Positions 59,579 to 64,000 of a DNA stretch of 64,000 nucleotides are shown in pieces; the stretch's first letter is position 1, and each line of letters opens with the position of its first letter. The position numbers and the translations under genes were made by a program. This DNA comes from Flavivirga amylovorans. GTDB taxonomy: Bacteria > Bacteroidota > Bacteroidia > Flavobacteriales > Flavobacteriaceae. The stretch is taken from positions 620,001 through 684,000 of the forward strand of contig NZ_JAUOEM010000003.1 in the NCBI RefSeq assembly GCF_030540875.1, written 5' to 3'. A model generated the notes under the pieces. The model worked only from the letters and a program-made list of their open reading frames with translations, searched no databases and was not told the origin of the DNA.

Positions 59579-60400
59579 TTATTCATTAACTAAACTACCC
59601 CACTCGGTCCAGGAACCATCATAAACTGATATATTTTTATAACCAGACATATGAGCTCCCAAAGCTAGTACGCATGCTGTAATTCCCGACCCACAGGAAA
59701 AAATGACAGGATCTTTTTTATGGACTCTTTTATTCAAAATTGTTTCAATAATTTCTCTAGATTTTAATTCACCAGCATCTAATAAATCAGTATAAGGTAA
59801 ATTTACCGAATTAGGAATAGTCCCCGTTCGCAAACCTTCTCTTGGTTCTGGTTCTAAGCCATTAAACCTCCTTTCGGAGCGTGCATCTATAATACGATGT
59901 GTTTTATTTTTTGAAGCTTCTTTCATGGCATTAAAAAATGTCATGTTTTCTGGTTTGTAATTAGCTATAAAATCACCTAATTCGCCATCATATTTTTTCA
60001 TAGCCTCGGTATCATAATTCGCTTTTTTCCAGGCAGGAAACCCACCATTTAAAACAGCTATATTATCATATCCAAAAGACTTAAACAACCACCAAACGCG
60101 AGCACTTGAGTAAATACCTTTGTCATCATAGACCACAATAGCACTATTTTTATTTATACCTAAAGCTCTTGCTTCTCTTTGAAAATGTTCCTCTGTTGGA
60201 AATGTACTAGGAAACGGCCCATTAATATCACTAAACTTCTTTTTAATATCAAAAAATCGTGAATTAGGTATTTGGACTTGTGTGGCATCAAATACTTTAT
60301 TTATAGTACCGTCTAAAATAACGAGATTACTTGCTATTAAGTTCTTATGAAGCCATTCTACAGATACTATTGGAGATGATATTGAAATACTGGAACTCAT
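59579..60400 (-). CDS. 3-Mercaptopyruvate sulfurtransferase (tandem rhodanese)
   Basis: The 273-residue protein has two rhodanese domains. The catalytic loop is in the C-terminal half: FSCGSGITACVLAL (about 232-245), with the CGSGIT loop typical of mercaptopyruvate sulfurtransferases rather than CRxGxT thiosulfate rhodaneses. It moves sulfur to thiols or cyanide, and could feed persulfide metabolism linked to glutathione. It is part of a leftward four-gene operon. Confidence 0.92.
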   Translation of the reverse strand: MSSSISISSPIVSVEWLHKNLIASNLVILDGTINKVFDATQVQIPNSRFFDIKKKFSDINGPFPSTFPTEEHFQREARALGINKNSAIVVYDDKGIYSSARVWWLFKSFGYDNIAVLNGGFPAWKKANYDTEAMKKYDGELGDFIANYKPENMTFFNAMKEASKNKTHRIIDARSERRFNGLEPEPREGLRTGTIPNSVNLPYTDLLDAGELKSREIIETILNKRVHKKDPVIFSCGSGITACVLALGAHMSGYKNISVYDGSWTEWGSLVNE

Positions 60401-60585
60401 TTGAAGCTTTCTTTAACTGACAATAATGCTAAAATTTTATTTTATTCTTTAATCTAGCCATTTACTGATTAATAAACTGTTATCCAATCTACCTCGCAAA
60501 GGCACCAAGCCACTGAGAGATATCTAGTTATTAATTATTGCAATGGACACTGCGCCTATAAACTGTAACCGAACACTGAATACTA

Positions 60586-61626
60586 CTACGCATCCTGAAC
60601 TGTCTTTCGAAGCCTGGTACGTCTATCAAAAGCTTGAAGTTTATCCAAAACTTTCATTTCTAAAAAGTCAATGACTTTTTCTTCTATCTTGGTTTTTAGC
60701 TTGTACACTTTATTAATATATGTAATACCTCCAGGAGACATAACGTTAACTTCTACTAATTTCCCTCCAATAACATCAATTCCTACAAAATACAATCCAT
60801 CGTTTACTAATTTGGGACCAATTTGCTTACATAATGCTTTTTCAGCTTTAGTTAAACTATGTTTTTGTACACTACCTCCTGCCGAAACATTGGAACGATG
60901 ATCATCTGTTCCTGGAACTCGTTTCATAGCTCCTACAGGCTCACCATTTAGGATTAAAATACGCACATCCCCTTCATCTGCTCCCTCGATATAATCTTGA
61001 AGAATCACATAATTAGACGTCCCATTACTACTATTATTAATATAAAAATCTAATAATGAATTGATATTACTCATTGCTGATTTTTCAATTAAAATAACAC
61101 CAGATCCACCAAAACCATTTAGAGGTTTTAAAATCATTCTATCCGCCGTAGATTCTTTAATCTGGCGTATTAAGTACTTTTTACTTTTTGATACGTGTGT
61201 GGCTGGGATAATGTTACTATGGGCATCACCAAAGGCAGCTGTGTACAATTTATTATTAGCTTCGCGCATACCTTCTAAAGAATTCATAATAAAAACATCG
61301 TCTTTAACTGAATCTAAAAAATTAAGCATAATAGGATCTAAAGGAGGATTTGCTCTAAAAAATATCACATCAAAGCCTGCCAACGGAAGCATTTCTTCTC
61401 GCAATTCTGCTTTATTATAAAATGACTTTAAGGAACTTGGTGTTTTTTCCATCCTACCAACTACCATACACGAAGCACTTGTAACACTATTCCGAATAGT
61501 TAAGTTGGCTGGTGAGCATAGGGCTACACCATGTTTTCTTTTTACACATTCTTTAATTAAAGTTAGAGATGTATCATTTTCAGGATCGATTTCTTCCCAA
61601 GGATACATTATAAAACACACATTCAT
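60586..61626 (-). CDS. gshB: Glutathione synthetase (prokaryotic GshB type)
   Basis: The 346-residue ATP-grasp protein starts at the ATG at 61624-61626 (MNVCFIMYPWEEI). An earlier in-frame GTG adds two residues and is less likely. Key segments are ILKPLNGFGGSGVILIEK (about 166-183), EGDVRILILNGEPV and the magnesium-binding GIDVIGGKLVEVNVMSPGG (about 297-315). It would join gamma-glutamylcysteine and glycine. No gshA is in the window, so its substrate should be checked. It leads the leftward operon at 57.6-61.6 kb. Confidence 0.85.
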   Translation of the reverse strand: MNVCFIMYPWEEIDPENDTSLTLIKECVKRKHGVALCSPANLTIRNSVTSASCMVVGRMEKTPSSLKSFYNKAELREEMLPLAGFDVIFFRANPPLDPIMLNFLDSVKDDVFIMNSLEGMREANNKLYTAAFGDAHSNIIPATHVSKSKKYLIRQIKESTADRMILKPLNGFGGSGVILIEKSAMSNINSLLDFYINNSSNGTSNYVILQDYIEGADEGDVRILILNGEPVGAMKRVPGTDDHRSNVSAGGSVQKHSLTKAEKALCKQIGPKLVNDGLYFVGIDVIGGKLVEVNVMSPGGITYINKVYKLKTKIEEKVIDFLEMKVLDKLQAFDRRTRLRKTVQDA

Positions 61627-61671
61627 AGTCACTCGTTTTTGGATAATTATTTCATTTTAAAGTTAAATATA

Positions 61672-62994
61672 TTATTTTACTTTTTCATAATTATCGTCCC
61701 ATTCTTTAGGTTTCGGCTCATGTAATTTGCCTAAAGACTTAGCTACTAACATAGATACAGTGGCATCTCCTGTTACATTTACAACCGTTCTACACATGTC
61801 CAAAGGTCTGTCTACCGCAAAAATAAGTGCTAAACCAATTGGTAATAATTCTGCAGGAAAGCCTATAGATTCTAATACAATCACCAGCATCACCATACCA
61901 GCACTTGGTACGGCTGCACTACCTATAGATGCTAATAGTGCTGTGGCAATTATTACTAATTGGTTAGTAAACGTTAAGCCCTCTGGCCAAATAACCTGCA
62001 TAATAAATACGGCAGCAATACCTTGATACAAACTTGTCCCATCCATATTGACAGTCGCACCAACCGGTAGTACAAACCCGGAAACTTCTTTATCTACTCC
62101 AATATGTTCTTCTACACGTTCCATAGTAACTGGTAAAGTAGCTGCACTACTGCTGGTTGAAAACGCTAAAAGTTGTGCTGGACTAATCTGTTTTAAAAAC
62201 CATAGAGGCGATTTTTTTGTATACACACTTACCAATATGAGATAAAAACCAATCATTAATATTAAACCACCAACAACACACAAACTGTAGTTTAATAGTT
62301 TTAGAAGTATTTCAGTATCATCAAAAGCTATAATAACATTAGCCATCAGAGCAAATACTGCATAAGGTGCAAAAAGCATAATAAGGTCTACCATTTTCAT
62401 GACGACCTCATTTAACGAATCGAAAAAATTGACAAGAGGCCTTGCCTTTTCTTCTGTAATTAATAATAAACAAATCCCAACAAATAGTGCAAAGAAAATA
62501 ACTTGAAGCATCTTTGCTTCTCCAAGCGCTTTAAATATATTACTTGGAAAAATATCAACCAATGCGCGTAATGGTCCCGCATCTTTTTGTGCAGATGCTT
62601 TAGTAAGTTTATCCGCAACACCAGCATCATTTTCATATTTTGATTTAATTTTCTCTATGGTTTCTTGCGGCATACCATCTCCCGGTTTAATAGTATTCAC
62701 AATACCTAAACCAATAACTATAGCAACTAAAGTGGTTACCATATAAATACTTATAGTTCGTAACCCCATGGTTTTAATCTTAGAAATATCTTTTAAATCT
62801 GAAATCCCTTTTATTAAAGACGCCAAAATTAAGGGTACAGCAATTAGTTTTAGCAGATTAATGAATATCGTTCCGAATGGCGCAATCCAATCCGTAACAA
62901 AATCTTTTCCATCTACGGAATTCATAATAAAACCAAAAATAATCCCTAAAACCATCCCTATGATGATTTTCCAATGCAATGCTATTTTTTTCAT
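61672..62994 (-). CDS. Dicarboxylate/amino acid:cation symporter (DAACS family)
   Basis: The 440-residue inner-membrane transporter has about eight membrane helices and re-entrant hairpins. The first hairpin has AFSTSSSAATLPVTMERVE (about 281-299), and the NMDGTSLYQGIAAVF segment (about 318) holds the cation-binding NMDGT motif. The C-terminal hairpin includes SIGSAAVPSAGMVMLVIV. It imports dicarboxylates or acidic amino acids with Na+ or H+. It is a single leftward gene. Confidence 0.95.
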   Translation of the reverse strand: MKKIALHWKIIIGMVLGIIFGFIMNSVDGKDFVTDWIAPFGTIFINLLKLIAVPLILASLIKGISDLKDISKIKTMGLRTISIYMVTTLVAIVIGLGIVNTIKPGDGMPQETIEKIKSKYENDAGVADKLTKASAQKDAGPLRALVDIFPSNIFKALGEAKMLQVIFFALFVGICLLLITEEKARPLVNFFDSLNEVVMKMVDLIMLFAPYAVFALMANVIIAFDDTEILLKLLNYSLCVVGGLILMIGFYLILVSVYTKKSPLWFLKQISPAQLLAFSTSSSAATLPVTMERVEEHIGVDKEVSGFVLPVGATVNMDGTSLYQGIAAVFIMQVIWPEGLTFTNQLVIIATALLASIGSAAVPSAGMVMLVIVLESIGFPAELLPIGLALIFAVDRPLDMCRTVVNVTGDATVSMLVAKSLGKLHEPKPKEWDDNYEKVK

Positions 62995-63397
62995 TCTTTT
63001 CCTATCCTCTTATTTAGAGAGGGGTTTATTAATTAAAACTTTATAGAACTATTTATAATCAAATAAATTTGAGACAAGATAAGTATTTTTATTCTGTTTA
63101 AGATACAGGTAAAACCAGATTTGAATAAAAGATAACTTGTTTTATTCTGTATTTTTTATAATAGCATAATCCTTTTGAAAAACGCTTAAAATACTGGAGG
63201 AAACAAGCATTTCTTTCATAGCTATTCCAAAATAATTTAGATCCTATAAAAATGTAAAGAATATGCAACCAATAATAAATCATCACTGAAAATTTTATTT
63301 ATTGGTTATTATTGGTGATTTGATACAAAAGGAATTATTTTGGACTCATATTGAGACCTTATTAATCTCTTAAATAGATGTTTAGCTATATATCTTG
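62995..63397. other. Intergenic region between symporter and aroC
   Basis: The 403 bases carry a decayed hairpin (CCTATCCTC...GAGAGGGG, about 63001-63024) and a 10-bp inverted repeat (CCAATAATAA at 63269-63278; TTATTATTGG at 63306-63315). A 62-codon minus-strand frame at 63098-63286 has an unlikely composition, and I do not call it. No gene is supported. Confidence 0.45.
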
Positions 63398-64000
63398 TTA
63401 GCCATACATCTTATTAATCAAGTGAAAGTCAGCTAAAACCAATGCTGCCATAGCTTCAACAATAGGTACAGCTCTTGGTACTACGCAAGGGTCATGACGC
63501 CCTTTTCCTTGCATTTCAACAGTATTACCGTCTTTATCTATGGTTTCGTATTTCTGAATAAGTGTAGCCACTGGTTTAAAAGCCACATTAAAATAGATAT
63601 CCATCCCGTTAGTGATACCACCTTGAATACCGCCCGAAAAATTAGTTTTTGTAGTACCATCATTATTAAACGAATCGTTATGATCGCTACCATACATAGT
63701 GCTACCTTCAAAACCACTACCATATTCAAATCCTTTTACAGCATTAATAGAAAGCATGGCCTTACCGAGCTCTGCATGTAATTTATCGAATACTGGCTCT
63801 CCTAAACCAACAGGTACATTTTTAATAACACAACTAACAATACCTCCTACAGTGTCTCCTTTACTTCGTACTTCTTTTATATAAGTTTCCATATTAGAAG
63901 CCATGGTCTGATCTGGACATCTAACAATATTTGATTCTATTTGTGTTAAGTCTAATTCGGTGTAAGGCTTATTTAATTTCATAGTACCTACACCAGAAAC
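63398..64000 (-). CDS. aroC: Chorismate synthase, C-terminal part (5' end outside window)
   Basis: Chorismate synthase converts EPSP to chorismate with reduced FMN in aromatic amino-acid synthesis. The visible 200 codons run past the internal Met at 63980-63982 to the window edge ([13 protein letters not shown]), so the gene starts outside. Family motifs [21 protein letters not shown] (about 42-62 of the visible part after that Met), [16 protein letters not shown] and [18 protein letters not shown] are intact. The end NKMYG is natural. The product also supplies chorismate for the men pathway. Confidence 0.96.
   Translation of the reverse strand, partial: VSGVGTMKLNKPYTELDLTQIESNIVRCPDQTMASNMETYIKEVRSKGDTVGGIVSCVIKNVPVGLGEPVFDKLHAELGKAMLSINAVKGFEYGSGFEGSTMYGSDHNDSFNNDGTTKTNFSGGIQGGITNGMDIYFNVAFKPVATLIQKYETIDKDGNTVEMQGKGRHDPCVVPRAVPIVEAMAALVLADFHLINKMYG

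Noticed and set aside
63098-63286. 62-codon minus-strand frame in the gap before aroC
   Set aside because: The frame is rich in aromatic residues and has no domain, promoter or neighbour link. It is most likely chance.

Overview
The window is AT-rich chromosomal DNA from a member of the Flavobacteriaceae (Bacteroidota), probably a marine or aquatic aerobic species. The evidence is a PKD/SprB-repeat adhesin with a type IX secretion C-terminus next to a PorP/SprF partner, a menaquinone (men) gene cluster, a CAL67264-type small membrane protein beside ettA, TAnnTTTG-type promoters, weak Shine-Dalgarno signals, and many GTCAT/TTCGAC-type intergenic hairpin repeats. I saw no tRNA, rRNA, CRISPR array, prophage or plasmid functions. 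The only insertion sequence is one IS200/IS605-type element.

Layout. 1-3.6 kb: the 5' end of an unknown gene, a small membrane protein, the IS200-like element, ettA and a small membrane protein. 3.9-6.9 kb: a leftward operon of FMN reductase, MarR regulator and two pirins, with hairpin repeats in its gaps. 7-11.3 kb: acyl-CoA carboxylase beta, a DUF3352-like protein and DoxX. 11.4-20.4 kb: a leftward block with a vWA protein, sppA, menE, a CPBP protease, menC, a metallo-hydrolase, menA and menB. 20.4-29.8 kb: C1 peptidase, ung, holA, an HsdR-N nuclease-like protein, GT2, an OmpA lipoprotein, an esterase-TPR protein, a PLD lipoprotein and a Sua5/YrdC protein. 29.8-39.7 kb: esterase, retropepsin-like and triple-CBM48 proteins, a UvrD/PcrA helicase, an M20 amidohydrolase, a glutamate-synthase-like FMN protein and patatin. 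40-45.4 kb: the SprB-like adhesin and its SprF partner. 45.4-52.8 kb: M1 peptidase, recG, miaE, a possible 32-codon minus-strand gene, and mutS2. 52.9-57.5 kb: a lipoprotein homologous to cholesterol-dependent cytolysins, divergent from a TPR/HTH regulator, then a small lipoprotein and a DCC protein. 57.6-61.6 kb: an operon of glutathione synthetase, mercaptopyruvate sulfurtransferase, N-formylglutamate amidohydrolase and a QEGLA-motif (DUF1704) metalloprotease. 61.7-64 kb: a dicarboxylate symporter and the C-terminal part of aroC.

How genes work together. The men cluster makes menaquinone. The FMN reductase-MarR-pirin set looks like a self-regulated redox or phenolic stress operon. The adhesin and SprF form a surface-secretion pair. 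The thiol/peptide operon near 60 kb links glutathione and sulfur metabolism with two hydrolases that act on amino-acid or peptide ends.

Most notable: (1) a predicted surface lipoprotein cytolysin that keeps CDC domains 1-3 but lacks the cholesterol-binding undecapeptide, beside a divergent regulator; (2) two housekeeping genes, menE and recG, each carrying an in-frame insertion derived from an intergenic hairpin repeat; (3) a 32-codon ORF with its own strong terminator; (4) a 58-codon membrane ORF preceded by three perfect 16-18 bp palindromes.
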